Position numbers and translations under genes: made by a program. From Xylocopa sonorina (lineage: Eukaryota; Arthropoda; Insecta; Hymenoptera; Apidae): 64,000 nucleotides of DNA. Where the stretch lies: the NCBI RefSeq assembly GCF_050948175.1, contig NW_027490130.1:1240001-1304000 (forward strand), read 5' to 3'. The notes under the pieces are model-generated. The model made no database searches, had not been told where the DNA came from, and worked only from the letters and a program-made list of their open reading frames with translations. Shown piece by piece: positions 10,093 to 24,242 of the stretch. The stretch's first letter is position 1; each line of letters begins with the position of its first letter.

Positions 10093-12480
10093 ATGAAACA
10101 TAGAATTGAGATGCGATATCGCGTTTTAAGAATCATATGAACTCTATTGCTTCGATACGTAGACATCTGCAAACGCTATTTCCTTGCAAGGAAGTGTCGC
10201 ATTTACATTCATTTGAATCGTAGACCAGGAATGCATAACACTTCGTAATGAATATTATATCTTATCATGAAACATAGATATGAGATGCAATATCTCGTTT
10301 TAAGAAGCATTTGAACTCTATTGCTTCGATACGTAGATATGTGCAAACGCTATTTCCTTGCAAGGAAGTGTCGCATTTACATTCATTTGAAGTGTAGACG
10401 AGGAATACATAACACTTAGCAAATCATATTATATCTTACCATGAAACATAGAAATGAGATGCGATATCGCGTTTTAAGAAGCATTAGAACTCTATTGCTA
10501 CGATACCTAGACATCTTCAGACGCTATTTCCTAGCAAGGAAGTGTCGCATTTACATTCATTTGAAGTGTAGACGAGGAATACATGACACTTCGCATATCA
10601 TATTATATCTTACCATGAAACATAGAAATGAGATGCGATATCGCGTTTTAAGAATCATAAGAACTCTATTGCTACGATACGGAGACATCTGCAAACGCTA
10701 TTTCCTTGCAAGTAAGTGTCGCATTTACATTCATTTGAAGTGCAGACGAGGAATACATGACACTTCGCAAATCATATTATACCTTACCATGAAACATAGA
10801 AATGAGATGCAATATCGCGTTTTAAGAATCATAAGAACTCTATTGCTACGATACGTAGACATCTGCAAGCGCTATTTCCACGCAAGGAAGTGTCGCATTC
10901 ACATTCATTTGAAGTGTAGACGAGGAATACATAACACTTCGCAAATCATATTATATCTTACCATGAAACATAGAAATGAGATGCGATATCGCGTTTTAAG
11001 AATCATAAGAACTCTATTGCTACGATACGTAGACATCTGCAAACGCTATTTCCTTGCAAGGAAGTGTCGCATTTACATTCATTTGAATCGTAGACGAGGA
11101 ATGCATAACACTTCGCAATGAATATTATATCTTATTATGAAACATAGATATGAGATGCAATATCTCGTTTTAAGAAGCATTTGAACTCTATTGCTTCGAT
11201 ACGTAGGCATCTGCAAACGCTATTTCCTTGCAAGGAAGTGTCGCATTTACATTCATTTGAAGCGTAGACGAGGAATGCATAACACTTCGCAATGAATATT
11301 ATATCTTACCATGAAACATAGAAATGAGATGCGATATCGCGTTTTAAGAAGCATTAGAAATCTATTGCTACGATACGTAGACATCTGCAAACGCTATTTC
11401 CTAGCAAGGAAGTGTCGCATTTACATTCATTTGAAGTGTAGACGAGGAATACATAACACTTCGCAAATCATATTATATCTTACCATGAAACATAGAAATG
11501 AGATGCGATATCGCGTTTTAAGAAGCATTAGAACTCTATTGCTACGATACCTAGACATCTTCAGACGCTATTTCCTAGCAAGGAAGTGTCGCATTTACAT
11601 TCATTTGAAGTGTAGACGAGGAATACATGACACTTCGCATGTCATATTATATCTTACCATGAAACATAGAACTGATATGCGATATCGCGTTTTAAGAATC
11701 ATAAGAACTCTATTGCTACGATACGGAGACATTTGCAAACGCTATTTCCTTGCAAGCAAGTGTCGCATTTACATTCATTTGAAGTGCAGACGAGGAATAC
11801 ATGACACTTCGCAAATCATATTATACCTTACCATGAAACATAGAAATGAGATGCAATATCGCGTTTTAAGATTCATAAGAACTCTATTGCTACGATACGT
11901 AGACATCTGCAAGCGCTATTTCCATGCAAGGAAGTGTCGCATTCACATTCATTTGAAGTGTAGACGAGGAATACATAACACTTCGCAAATCAAATTATAT
12001 CTTACCATGAAACATAGAAATGAGATGCGATATCGCGTTTTAAGAATCATAAGAACTCTATTGCTACGATACGTAGACATCTGCAAACGCTATTTCCTTG
12101 CAAGGAAGTGTCGCATGTACATTCATTTGAATCGTAGACCAGGAATGCATAACACTTCGTAATGAATATTATATCTTATCATGAAACATAGATATGAGAT
12201 GCAATATCTCGTTTTAAGAAGCATTTGAACTCTATTGCTTCGATACGTAGATATGTGCAAACGCTATTTCCTTGCAAGGAAGTGTCGCATTTACATTCAT
12301 TTGAAGTGTAGACGAGGAATACATAACACTTCGCAAATCATATTATATCTTACCATGAAACATAGAAATGAGATGCGATATCGCGTTTTAAGAAGCATTA
12401 GAACTCTATTGCTACGATACCTAGACATCTTCAGACGCTATTTCCTAGCAAGGAAGTGTCGCATTTACATTCATTTGAAG
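10093..12480. repeat. 14-monomer HOR, copy 3, truncated
   Basis: Matches copies 1 and 2 until 12480, then switches in register to a different monomer (TTTGAAGCGTAGACGAGG instead of TTTGAAGTGTAGACGAGG). It is short of a full unit by 48 bp. The switch point is a recombination junction between array neighbourhoods. Confidence 0.85.
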
Positions 12481-13224
12481 CGTAGACGAGGAATGCATAA
12501 CACTTCGCAATGAATATTATATCTTACCATGAAACATAGAAATGAGATGCGATATCGCGTTTTAAGAATCATAAGAACTCTATTGCTACGATACGTAGAC
12601 ATCTGCAGACGCTATTTCCTAGCAAGGAAGTGTCGCATTCACATTCATTTGAAGTGTAGACGAGGAATACATAACACTTCGCAAATCATGTTATATCTTA
12701 CCATGAAACATAGAAATGAGATGCGATATCGCGTTTTAAGAATCATAAGAACTCTATTGCTACGATACGTAGACATCTGCAAACGCTATTTCCTTGCAAG
12801 GAAGTGTCGCATTTACATTCATTTGAATCGTAGACGAGGAATGCATAACACTTCGCAATGAATATTATATCTTATTATGAAACATAGATATGAGATGCAA
12901 TATCTCGTTTTAAGAAGCATTTGAACTCTATTGCTTCGATACGTAGACATCTGCAAACGCTATTTCCTTGCAAGGAAGTGTCGCATTTACATTCATTTGA
13001 ATCGTAGACCAGGAATGCATAACACTTCGTAATGAATATTATATCTTATCATGAAACATAGATATGAGATGCAATATCTCGTTTTAAGAAGCATTTGAAC
13101 TCTATTGCTTCGATACATAGGCATCTGCAAACGCTATTTCCTTGCAAGGAAGTGTCGCATTTACGTTGATTTGAAGCGTAGACGAGGAATGCATAACACT
13201 TCGCAATGAATATTATGTCTTACC

Positions 13225-16200
13225 ATGAAACATAGAAATGAGATGCGATATCGCGTTTTAAGAAGCATTAGAAATCTATTGCTACGATACGTAGACATCT
13301 GCAAACGCTATTTCCTAGCAAGGAAGTGTCGCATTTACATTCATTTGAAGTGTAGACGAGGAATACATAACACTTCGCAAATCATATTATATCTTACCAT
13401 GAAACATAGAAATGAGATGCGATATCGCGTTTTAAGAAGCATTAGAACTCTATTGCTACGATACCTAGACATCTTCAGACGCTATTTCCTAGCAAGGAAG
13501 TGTCGCATTTACATTCATTTGAATCGTAGACCAGGAATGCATAACACTTCGTAATGAATATTATATCTTATCATGAAACATAGATATGAGATGCAATATC
13601 TCGTTTTAAGAAGCATTTGAACTCTATTGCTACGATACGTAGACATCTGCAAACGCTATTTCCTAGCAAGGAAGTGTCGCATTTACATTCATTTGAAGTG
13701 TAGACGAGGAATACATAACACTTCGCAAATCATATTATATCTTACCATGAAACATAGAAATGAGATGCGATATCGCGTTTTAAGAAGGATTAGAACTCTA
13801 TTGCTACGATACCTAGACATCTTCAGACGCTATTTCCTAGCAAGGAAGTGTCGCATTTACATTCATTTGAAGTGTAGACGAGGAATACATGACACTTCGC
13901 ATATCATATTATATCTTACCATGAAACATAGAACTGATATGCGATATCGCGTTTTAAGAATCATAAGAACTCTATTGCTACGATACGGAGACATTTGCAA
14001 ACGCTATTTCCTTGCAAGCAAGTGTCGCATTTACATTCATTTGAAGTGCAGACGAGGAATACATGACACTTCGCAAATCATATTATACCTTACCATGAAA
14101 CATAGAAATGAGATGCAATATCGCGTTTTAAGAATCATAAGAACTCTATTGCTACGATACGTAGACATCTGCAAGCGCTATTTCCATGCAAGGAAGTGTC
14201 GCATTCACATTCATTTGAAGTGTAGACGAGGAATTCATAACACTTCGCAAATCATATTATATCTTACCATGAAACATAGAAATGAGATGCGATATCGCGT
14301 TTTAAGAATCATAAGAACTCTATTGCTAAGATACGTAGACATCTGCAAACGCTATTTCCTTGCAAGGAAGTGTCGCATGTACATTCATTTGAATCGTAGA
14401 CCAGGAATGCATAACACTTCGTAATGAATATTATATCTTATCATGAAACATAGATATGAGATGCAATATCTCGTTTTAAGAAGCATTTGAACTCTATTGC
14501 TTCGATACGTAGGCATCTGCAAACGCTATTTCCTTGCAAGGAAGTGTCGCATTTACATTCATTTGAAGCGTAGACGAGGAATGCATAACACTTCGCAATG
14601 AATATTATATCTTACCATGAAACATAGAAATGAGATGCGATATCGCGTTTTAAGAATCATAAGAACTCTATTGCTACGATACGTAGACATCTGCAAACGC
14701 TATTTCCTAGCAAGGAAGTGTCGCATTCACATTCATTTGAAGTGTAGACGAGGAATACATAACACTTCGCAAATCATGTTATATCTTACCATGAAACATA
14801 GAAATGAGATGCGATATCGCGTTTTAAGAATCATAAGAACTCTATTGCTACGATACGTAGACATCTGCAAACGCTATTTCCTTGCAAGGAAGTGTCGCAT
14901 TTACATTCATTTGAATCGTAGACGAGGAATGCATAACACTTCGCAATGAATATTATATCTTATTATGAAACATAGATATGAGATGCAATATCTCGTTTTA
15001 AGAAGCATTTGAACTCTATTGCTTCGATACGTAGACATCTGCAAACGCTATTTCCTTGCAAGGAAGTGTCGCATTTACATTCATTTGAATCGTAGACCAG
15101 GAATGCATAACACTTCGTAATGAATATTATATCTTATCATGAAACATAGATATGAGATGCAATATCTCGTTTTAAGAAGCATTTGAACTCTATTGCTTCG
15201 ATACATAGGCATCTGCAAACGCTATTTCCTTGCAAGGAAGTGTCGCATTTACGTTGATTTGAAGCGTAGACGAGGAATGCATAACACTTCGCAATGAATA
15301 TTATGTCTTACCATGAAACATAGAAATGAGATGCGATATCGCGTTTTAAGAAGCATTAGAAATCTATTGCTACGATACGTAGACATCTGCAAACGCTATT
15401 TCCTAGCAAGGAAGTGTCGCATTTACATTCATTTGAAGTGTAGACGAGGAATACATAACACTTCGCAAATCATATTATATCTTACCATGAAACATAGAAA
15501 TGAGATGCGATATCGCGTTTTAAGAAGCATTAGAACTCTATTGCTACGATACCTAGACATCTTCAGACGCTATTTCCTAGCAAGGAAGTGTCGCATTTAC
15601 ATTCATTTGAAGTGTAGACGAGGAATACATGACACTTCGCATATCATATTATATCTTACCATGAAACATAGAACTGATATGCGATATCGCGTTTTAAGAA
15701 TCATAAGAACTCTATTGCTACGATACGGAGACATTTGCAAACGCTATTTCCTTGCAAGCAAGTGTCGCATTTACATTCATTTGAAGTGCAGACGAGGAAT
15801 ACATGACACTTCGCAAATCATATTATACCTTACCATGAAACATAGAAATGAGATGCAATATCGCGTTTTAAGAATCATAAGAACTCTATTGCTACGATAC
15901 GTAGACATCTGCAAGCGCTATTTCCATGCAAGGAAGTGTCGCATTCACATTCATTTGAAGTGTAGACGAGGAATACATAACACTTCGCAAATCATATTAT
16001 ATCTTACCATGAAACATAGAAATGAGATGCGATATCGCGTTTTAAGAATCATAAGAACTCTATTGCTACGATACGTAGACATCTGCAAACGCTATTTCCT
16101 TGCAAGGAAGTGTCGCATGTACATTCATTTGAATCGTAGACCAGGAATGCATAACACTTCGTAATGAATATTATATCTTATCATGAAACATAGATATGAG

Positions 16201-17748
16201 ATGCAATATCTCGTTTTAAGAAGCATTTGAACTCTATTGCTTCGATACGTAGGCATCTGCAAACGCTATTTCCTTGCAAGGAAGTGTCGCATTTACGTTG
16301 ATTTGAAGCGTAGACGAGGAATGCATAACACTTCGCAATGAATATTATGTCTTACCATGAAACATAGAAATGAGATGCGATATCGCGTTTTAAGAAGCAT
16401 TAGAAATCTATTGCTACGATACGTAGACATCTGCAAACGCTATTTCCTAGCAAGGAAGTGTCGCATTTACATTCATTTGAAGTGTAGACGAGGAATACAT
16501 AACACTTCGCAAATCATATTATATCTTACCATGAAACATAGAAATGAGATGCGATATCGCGTTTTAAGAAGCATTAGAACTCTATTGCTACGATACCTAG
16601 ACATCTTCAGACGCTATTTCCTAGCAAGGAAGTGTCGCATTTACATTCATTTGAAGTGTAGACGAGGAATACATGACACTTCGCATATCATATTATATCT
16701 TACCATGAAACATAGAACTGATATGCGATATCGCGTTTTAAGAATCATAAGAACTCTATTGCTACGATACGGAGACATTTGCAAACGCTATTTCCTTGCA
16801 AGCAAGTGTCGCATTTACATTCATTTGAAGTGCAGACGAGGAATACATGACACTTCGCAAATCATATTATACCTTACCATGAAACATAGAAATGAGATGC
16901 GATATCGCGTTTTAAGAATCATAAGAACTCTATTGCTACGATACGTAGACATCTGCAAACGCTATTTCCTTGCAAGGAAGTGTCGCATTTACATTCATTT
17001 GAATCGTAGACGAGGAATGCATAACACTTCCCAATGAATATTATATCTTATTATGAAACATAGATATGAGATGCAATATCTCGTTTTAAGAAGCATTTGA
17101 ACTCTATTGCTTCGATACGTAGGCATCTGCAAACGCTATTTCCTTGCAAGGAAGTGTCGCATTTACATTCATTTGAAGCGTAGACGAGGAATGCATAACA
17201 CTTCGCAAATCATGTTATATCTTACCATGAAACATAGAAATGAGATGCGTTATCGCGTTTTAAGAAGCATTAGAACTCTATTGCTACGATACCTAGACAT
17301 CTGCAAACGCTATTTCCTAGCAAGGAAGTGTCGCATTTACATTCATTTGAAGTGTAGACGAGGAATACATGACACTTCGCATATCATATTATATCTTACC
17401 ATGAAACATAGAAATGATATGCGATATCGCGTTTTAAGAATCATAAGAACTCTATTGCTACGATACGGAGACATCTGCAAACGCTATTTCCTTGCAAGGA
17501 AGTGTCGCATTTACATTCACTTGAATCGTAGACGAGGAATGCATAACACTTCGCAATGAATATTATATCTTATTATGAAACATAGATATGAGATGCAATA
17601 TCTCGTTTTAAGAAGGATTTGAACTCTATTGCTTCGATACGTAGGCATCTGCAAACGCTATTTCCTTGCAAGGAAGTGTCGCATTTACATTCATTTGAAG
17701 CGTAGACGAGGAATGCATAACACTTCGCAATGAATATTATGTCTTACC
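13225..17748. repeat. 26-monomer HOR (4524 bp), copy 1
   Basis: Twenty-six monomers repeat with an offset of 4524 bp. Private variants shared with copy 2 include ATTATGTCTTACC just before the start, AAGAAGGATTAG (13783), GAATTCATAAC (14231) and TTGCTAAGATACG (14323). Inside it, parts of the 13225-14424 pattern recur at 15313 and 16357 (a 6-monomer internal offset), so the unit itself was built by shorter duplications. Confidence 0.85.
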
Positions 17749-20700
17749 ATGAAACATAGAAATGAGATGCGATATCGCGTTTTAAGAAGCATTAGAAATC
17801 TATTGCTACGATACGTAGACATCTGCAAACGCTATTTCCTAGCAAGGAAGTGTCGCATTTACATTCATTTGAAGTGTAGACGAGGAATACATAACACTTC
17901 GCAAATCATATTATATCTTACCATGAAACATAGAAATGAGATGCGATATCGCGTTTTAAGAAGCATTAGAACTCTATTGCTACGATACCTAGACATCTTC
18001 AGACGCTATTTCCTAGCAAGGAAGTGTCGCATTTACATTCATTTGAATCGTAGACCAGGAATGCATAACACTTCGTAATGAATATTATATCTTATCATGA
18101 AACATAGATATGAGATGCAATATCTCGTTTTAAGAAGCATTTGAACTCTATTGCTACGATACGTAGACATCTGCAAACGCTATTTCCTAGCAAGGAAGTG
18201 TCGCATTTACATTCATTTGAAGTGTAGACGAGGAATACATAACACTTCGCAAATCATATTATATCTTACCATGAAACATAGAAATGAGATGCGATATCGC
18301 GTTTTAAGAAGGATTAGAACTCTATTGCTACGATACCTAGACATCTTCAGACGCTATTTCCTAGCAAGGAAGTGTCGCATTTACATTCATTTGAAGTGTA
18401 GACGAGGAATACATGACACTTCGCATATCATATTATATCTTACCATGAAACATAGAACTGATATGCGATATCGCGTTTTAAGAATCATAAGAACTCTATT
18501 GCTACGATACGGAGACATTTGCAAACGCTATTTCCTTGCAAGCAAGTGTCGCATTTACATTCATTTGAAGTGCAGACGAGGAATACATGACACTTCGCAA
18601 ATCATATTATACCTTACCATGAAACATAGAAATGAGATGCAATATCGCGTTTTAAGAATCATAAGAACTCTATTGCTACGATACGTAGACATCTGCAAGC
18701 GCTATTTCCATGCAAGGAAGTGTCGCATTCACATTCATTTGAAGTGTAGACGAGGAATTCATAACACTTCGCAAATCATATTATATCTTACCATGAAACA
18801 TAGAAATGAGATGCGATATCGCGTTTTAAGAATCATAAGAACTCTATTGCTAAGATACGTAGACATCTGCAAACGCTATTTCCTTGCAAGGAAGTGTCGC
18901 ATGTACATTCATTTGAATCGTAGACCAGGAATGCATAACACTTCGTAATGAATATTATATCTTATCATGAAACATAGATATGAGATGCAATATCTCGTTT
19001 TAAGAAGCATTTGAACTCTATTGCTTCGATACGTAGGCATCTGCAAACGCTATTTCCTTGCAAGGAAGTGTCGCATTTACATTCATTTGAAGCGTAGACG
19101 AGGAATGCATAACACTTCGCAATGAATATTATATCTTACCATGAAACATAGAAATGAGATGCGATATCGCGTTTTAAGAATCATAAGAACTCTATTGCTA
19201 CGATACGTAGACATCTGCAAACGCTATTTCCTAGCAAGGAAGTGTCGCATTCACATTCATTTGAAGTGTAGACGAGGAATACATAACACTTCGCAAATCA
19301 TGTTATATCTTACCATGAAACATAGAAATGAGATGCGATATCGCGTTTTAAGAATCATAAGAACTCTATTGCTACGATACGTAGACATCTGCAAACGCTA
19401 TTTCCTTGCAAGGAAGTGTCGCATTTACATTCATTTGAATCGTAGACGAGGAATGCATAACACTTCGCAATGAATATTATATCTTATTATGAAACATAGA
19501 TATGAGATGCAATATCTCGTTTTAAGAAGCATTTGAACTCTATTGCTTCGATACGTAGACATCTGCAAACGCTATTTCCTTGCAAGGAAGTGTCGCATTT
19601 ACATTCATTTGAATCGTAGACCAGGAATGCATAACACTTCGTAATGAATATTATATCTTATCATGAAACATAGATATGAGATGCAATATCTCGTTTTAAG
19701 AAGCATTTGAACTCTATTGCTTCGATACATAGGCATCTGCAAACGCTATTTCCTTGCAAGGAAGTGTCGCATTTACGTTGATTTGAAGCGTAGACGAGGA
19801 ATGCATAACACTTCGCAATGAATATTATGTCTTACCATGAAACATAGAAATGAGATGCGATATCGCGTTTTAAGAAGCATTAGAAATCTATTGCTACGAT
19901 ACGTAGACATCTGCAAACGCTATTTCCTAGCAAGGAAGTGTCGCATTTACATTCATTTGAAGTGTAGACGAGGAATACATAACACTTCGCAAATCATATT
20001 ATATCTTACCATGAAACATAGAAATGAGATGCGATATCGCGTTTTAAGAAGCATTAGAACTCTATTGCTACGATACCTAGACATCTTCAGACGCTATTTC
20101 CTAGCAAGGAAGTGTCGCATTTACATTCATTTGAAGTGTAGACGAGGAATACATGACACTTCGCATATCATATTATATCTTACCATGAAACATAGAACTG
20201 ATATGCGATATCGCGTTTTAAGAATCATAAGAACTCTATTGCTACGATACGGAGACATTTGCAAACGCTATTTCCTTGCAAGCAAGTGTCGCATTTACAT
20301 TCATTTGAAGTGCAGACGAGGAATACATGACACTTCGCAAATCATATTATACCTTACCATGAAACATAGAAATGAGATGCAATATCGCGTTTTAAGAATC
20401 ATAAGAACTCTATTGCTACGATACGTAGACATCTGCAAGCGCTATTTCCATGCAAGGAAGTGTCGCATTCACATTCATTTGAAGTGTAGACGAGGAATAC
20501 ATAACACTTCGCAAATCATATTATATCTTACCATGAAACATAGAAATGAGATGCGATATCGCGTTTTAAGAATCATAAGAACTCTATTGCTACGATACGT
20601 AGACATCTGCAAACGCTATTTCCTTGCAAGGAAGTGTCGCATGTACATTCATTTGAATCGTAGACCAGGAATGCATAACACTTCGTAATGAATATTATAT

Positions 20701-21900
20701 CTTATCATGAAACATAGATATGAGATGCAATATCTCGTTTTAAGAAGCATTTGAACTCTATTGCTTCGATACGTAGGCATCTGCAAACGCTATTTCCTTG
20801 CAAGGAAGTGTCGCATTTACGTTGATTTGAAGCGTAGACGAGGAATGCATAACACTTCGCAATGAATATTATGTCTTACCATGAAACATAGAAATGAGAT
20901 GCGATATCGCGTTTTAAGAAGCATTAGAAATCTATTGCTACGATACGTAGACATCTGCAAACGCTATTTCCTAGCAAGGAAGTGTCGCATTTACATTCAT
21001 TTGAAGTGTAGACGAGGAATACATAACACTTCGCAAATCATATTATATCTTACCATGAAACATAGAAATGAGATGCGATATCGCGTTTTAAGAAGCATTA
21101 GAACTCTATTGCTACGATACCTAGACATCTTCAGACGCTATTTCCTAGCAAGGAAGTGTCGCATTTACATTCATTTGAAGTGTAGACGAGGAATACATGA
21201 CACTTCGCATATCATATTATATCTTACCATGAAACATAGAACTGATATGCGATATCGCGTTTTAAGAATCATAAGAACTCTATTGCTACGATACGGAGAC
21301 ATTTGCAAACGCTATTTCCTTGCAAGCAAGTGTCGCATTTACATTCATTTGAAGTGCAGACGAGGAATACATGACACTTCGCAAATCATATTATACCTTA
21401 CCATGAAACATAGAAATGAGATGCGATATCGCGTTTTAAGAATCATAAGAACTCTATTGCTACGATACGTAGACATCTGCAAACGCTATTTCCTTGCAAG
21501 GAAGTGTCGCATTTACATTCATTTGAATCGTAGACGAGGAATGCATAACACTTCCCAATGAATATTATATCTTATTATGAAACATAGATATGAGATGCAA
21601 TATCTCGTTTTAAGAAGCATTTGAACTCTATTGCTTCGATACGTAGGCATCTGCAAACGCTATTTCCTTGCAAGGAAGTGTCGCATTTACATTCACTTGA
21701 ATCGTAGACGAGGAATGCATAACACTTCGCAATGAATATTATATCTTATTATGAAACATAGATATGAGATGCAATATCTCGTTTTAAGAAGGATTTGAAC
21801 TCTATTGCTTCGATACGTAGGCATCTGCAAACGCTATTTCCTTGCAAGGAAGTGTCGCATTTACATTCATTTGAAGCGTAGACGAGGAATGCATAACACT
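17749..21900. repeat. 26-monomer HOR, copy 2, lacking two monomers
   Basis: Identical in plan to copy 1 (offset 4524) from 17749 to 21695, then the offset changes to 4176 from 21696. Exactly 348 bp, two monomers, are missing without loss of phase. This is the expected result of unequal exchange in register. Confidence 0.8.
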
Positions 21901-22848
21901 TCGCAATGAATATTATATCTTACCATGAAACATAGAAATGAGATGCGATATCGCGTTTTAAGAAGCATTAGAAATCTATTGCTACGATACGTAGACATCT
22001 GCAAACGCTATTTCCTAGCAAGGAAGTGTCGCATTCACATTCATTTGAAGTGTAGACGAGGAATACATAACACTTCGCAAATCATGTTATATCTTACCAT
22101 GAAACATAGAAATGAGATGCGATATCGCGTTTTAAGAATCATAAGAACTCTATTGCTACGATACGTAGACATCTGCAAACGCTATTTCCTTGCAAGGAAG
22201 TGTCGCATTTACATTCATTTGAATCGTAGACCAGGAATGCATAACACTTCGTAATGAATATTATATCTTATCATGAAACATAGATATGAGATGCAATATC
22301 TCGTTTTAAGAAGCATTTGAACTCTATTGCTTCGATACGTAGATATGTGCAAACGCTATTTCCTTGCAAGGAAGTGTCGCATTTACATTCATTTGAAGTG
22401 TAGACGAGGAATACATAAAACTTCGCAAATCATATTATATCTTACCATGAAACATAGAAATGAGATGCGATATCGCGTTTTAAGAAGCATTAGAACTCTA
22501 TTGCTACGATACCTAGACATCTTCAGACGCTATTTCCTAGCAAGGAAGTGTCGCATTTACATTCATTTGAAGTGTAGACGAGGAATACATGACACTTCGC
22601 ATATCATATTATATCTTACCATGAAACATAGAAATGAGATGCGATATCGCGTTTTAAGAATCATAAGAACTCTATTGCTACGATACGTAGACATCTGCAA
22701 ACGCTATTTCCTTGCAAGGAAGTGTCGCATTTACATTATTTTGAATCGTAGACGAGGAATGCATAACACTTCCCAATGAATATTATATCTTATTATGAAA
22801 CATAGATATGAGATGCAATATCTCGTTTTAAGAAGCATTTGAACTCTA

Positions 22849-23537
22849 TTGCTTCGATACGTAGGCATCTGCAAACGCTATTTCCTTGCAAGGAAGTGTC
22901 GCATTTACATTCATTTGAAGCGTAGACGAGGAATGCATAACACTTCGCAAATCATGTTATATCTTACCATGAAACATAGAAATGAGATGCGTTATCGCGT
23001 TTTAAGAAGCATTAGAACTCTATTGCTACGATACCTAGACATCTGCAAACGCTATTTCCTAGCAAGGAAGTGTCGCATTTACATTCATTTGAAGTGTAGA
23101 CGAGGAATACATGACACTTCGCATATCATATTATATCTTACCATGAAACATAGAAATGATATGCGATATCGCGTTTTAAGAATCATAAGAACTCTATTGC
23201 TACGATACGGAGACATCTGCAAACGCTATTTCCTTGCAAGGAAGTGTCGCATTTACATTCACTTGAATCGTAGACGAGGAATGCATAACACTTCGCAATG
23301 AATATTATATCTTATTATGAAACATAGATATGAGATGCAATATCTCGTTTTAAGAAGGATTTGAACTCTATTGCTTCGATACGTAGGCATCTGCAAACGC
23401 TATTTCCTTGCAAGGAAGTGTCGCATTTACATTCATTTGAAGCGTAGACGAGGAATGCATAACACTTCGCAATGAATATTATATCTTACCATGAAACATA
23501 GAAATGAGATGCGATATCGCGTTTTAAGAAGCATTAG
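22849..23537. repeat. Partial third copy of the 17107 block, cut by the 5' LTR
   Basis: Bases from 22849 repeat the sequence from 17107 at an offset of 5742 bp (33 monomers), including the rare GCGTTATCGC variant (22990 and 17248) and AAGAAGGATTTG (23352 and 17611). The copy is interrupted at 23537 by the retroelement. Confidence 0.75.
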
Positions 23538-23539
23538 TG

Positions 23540-23554
23540 TGACGTCAGGCGTAC
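23540..23554. promoter_or_regulatory. CRE-like palindrome and hairpin at LTR terminus
   Basis: TGACGTCA (23540-23547) is a perfect palindrome and matches the classical CREB/ATF site. It overlaps CAGGCG-TAC-CGCCTG, a second inverted repeat. The same bases occur in the 3' LTR and, in reverse, at the end of the solo LTR (3181-3205). The conserved terminus is where integrase acts; a transcription-factor role is inference. Confidence 0.5.
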
Positions 23555-23692
23555 CGCCTGCCACCCATCAACCTCCTCGCACCCCCCAGCATCAACCCCT
23601 GGACGCATGCAACCAGCCAAACTGGTCTGCAGAACCAGCAACTGGAAGTGTTCGCGCGCGCATACCTGCACGCGCTCACCAAGTTCCGCTGC

Positions 23693-23843
23693 CTCACTCG
23701 CACCGCCGGGTATACCTGTCTCGCTCGCACCAGGCACCATTGTCTCACTCGCACCGCCGAGTATACCTGTCTCGCTCGCACCAGGCACCATTGTCTCACT
23801 CGCACCGCCGAGTATACCTGTCTCGCCCGCACCAAGGACAGGC
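23693..23843. repeat. 51-bp tandem repeat in U3 (5' LTR)
   Basis: Three copies, the last diverging at its end, start at 23693, 23744 and 23795 (CTCACTCGCACCGCC...). The same array is at 31322-31472 in the 3' LTR, where its 17-codon period gives the protein repeat HSHRRVYLSRSHQAPLS in the pol-frame tail. Position upstream of the TATA-like motif would suit an enhancer or insulator-type repeat; this is inference. Confidence 0.85.
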
Positions 23844-24006
23844 AGCCCTATCTCCCTCGCACCGAGGATTCCGTCCTGCAGGAAGACGTAGCCGCAGCCC
23901 ATCACCTGAATGGGGACTTTTCCAATTCCGGGAACAGGATCTGCTAGAACCTGTATATTACTTCTAAGCTAGTACATACATACTATATCATGACGCATAT
24001 ATCTTT

Positions 24007-24014
24007 ATATAAGA
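24007..24014 (+). promoter_or_regulatory. TATA-like motif in 5' LTR
   Basis: TATATAAG lies 470 bp into the LTR in a long AT-rich stretch. If used, the U3/R boundary would be near 24040 and everything downstream, including the conserved LTR ORF, would be in the genomic RNA. Motif match only. Confidence 0.4.
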
Positions 24015-24153
24015 ATTCCTAGATCTAAGTTATACACGACACGAATGTAAGACACAAACAACACACACATAATTCTAAGTCCATATTGTATTAGCTCATA
24101 AGTCAAACGCGTAAGATGCGTCCGGCCAGCGACATGCGCCGCTAGCCCCACCA

Positions 24154-24242
24154 CGAGCCGCGAGTCCCCACTCGCTGGACCGCGAGCTCCCCTCCACGAG
24201 ACGCGAGTCCCCCACTCGCGGGACCGCGATCTCCCTACCACA
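24154..24242. repeat. GC-rich tandem hairpins in LTR
   Basis: Two adjacent copies of a unit of about 44 bp. Each holds a hairpin: GCGAGT-CCCC-ACTCGC at 24160-24175 (6-bp stem) and CGCGAGT-CCCCC-ACTCGCG at 24202-24220 (7-bp stem). They are likely in the transcribed part of the LTR, so they could form RNA structure. Copies are at 31783-31871 in the 3' LTR. Confidence 0.7.

Larger units (their letters stand above)
3206..23537. repeat. 174-bp satellite array, middle segment
   Basis: About 117 monomers run from the solo LTR to the 5' LTR of the full element. The first bases (AGAC) are the right target-site duplication of the solo LTR. Monomer starts keep a 174-bp step from 3312 to 4530, shift by a 5-bp deletion before 4699, then keep step to 23491. 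The segment holds the 14-monomer HOR (5221-12480) and the 26-monomer HOR (13225 onward). It ends at position 47 of a class A monomer. ORFs of 73 to 283 aa along it are satellite read-through, not supported as genes. Confidence 0.97.

Noticed and set aside
23534..23905. Minus-strand ORFs in the LTR start (also 31115-31534) with Gly/Ala/Ser repeats
   Set aside because: They are antisense frames of the 51-bp repeat and have no support; the repeat opens several frames.
23491..23967. ORF joining satellite codons to the start of the 5' LTR
   Set aside because: It is a chance fusion at the insertion junction; the LTR part is the same frame as the pol tail in the 3' LTR.
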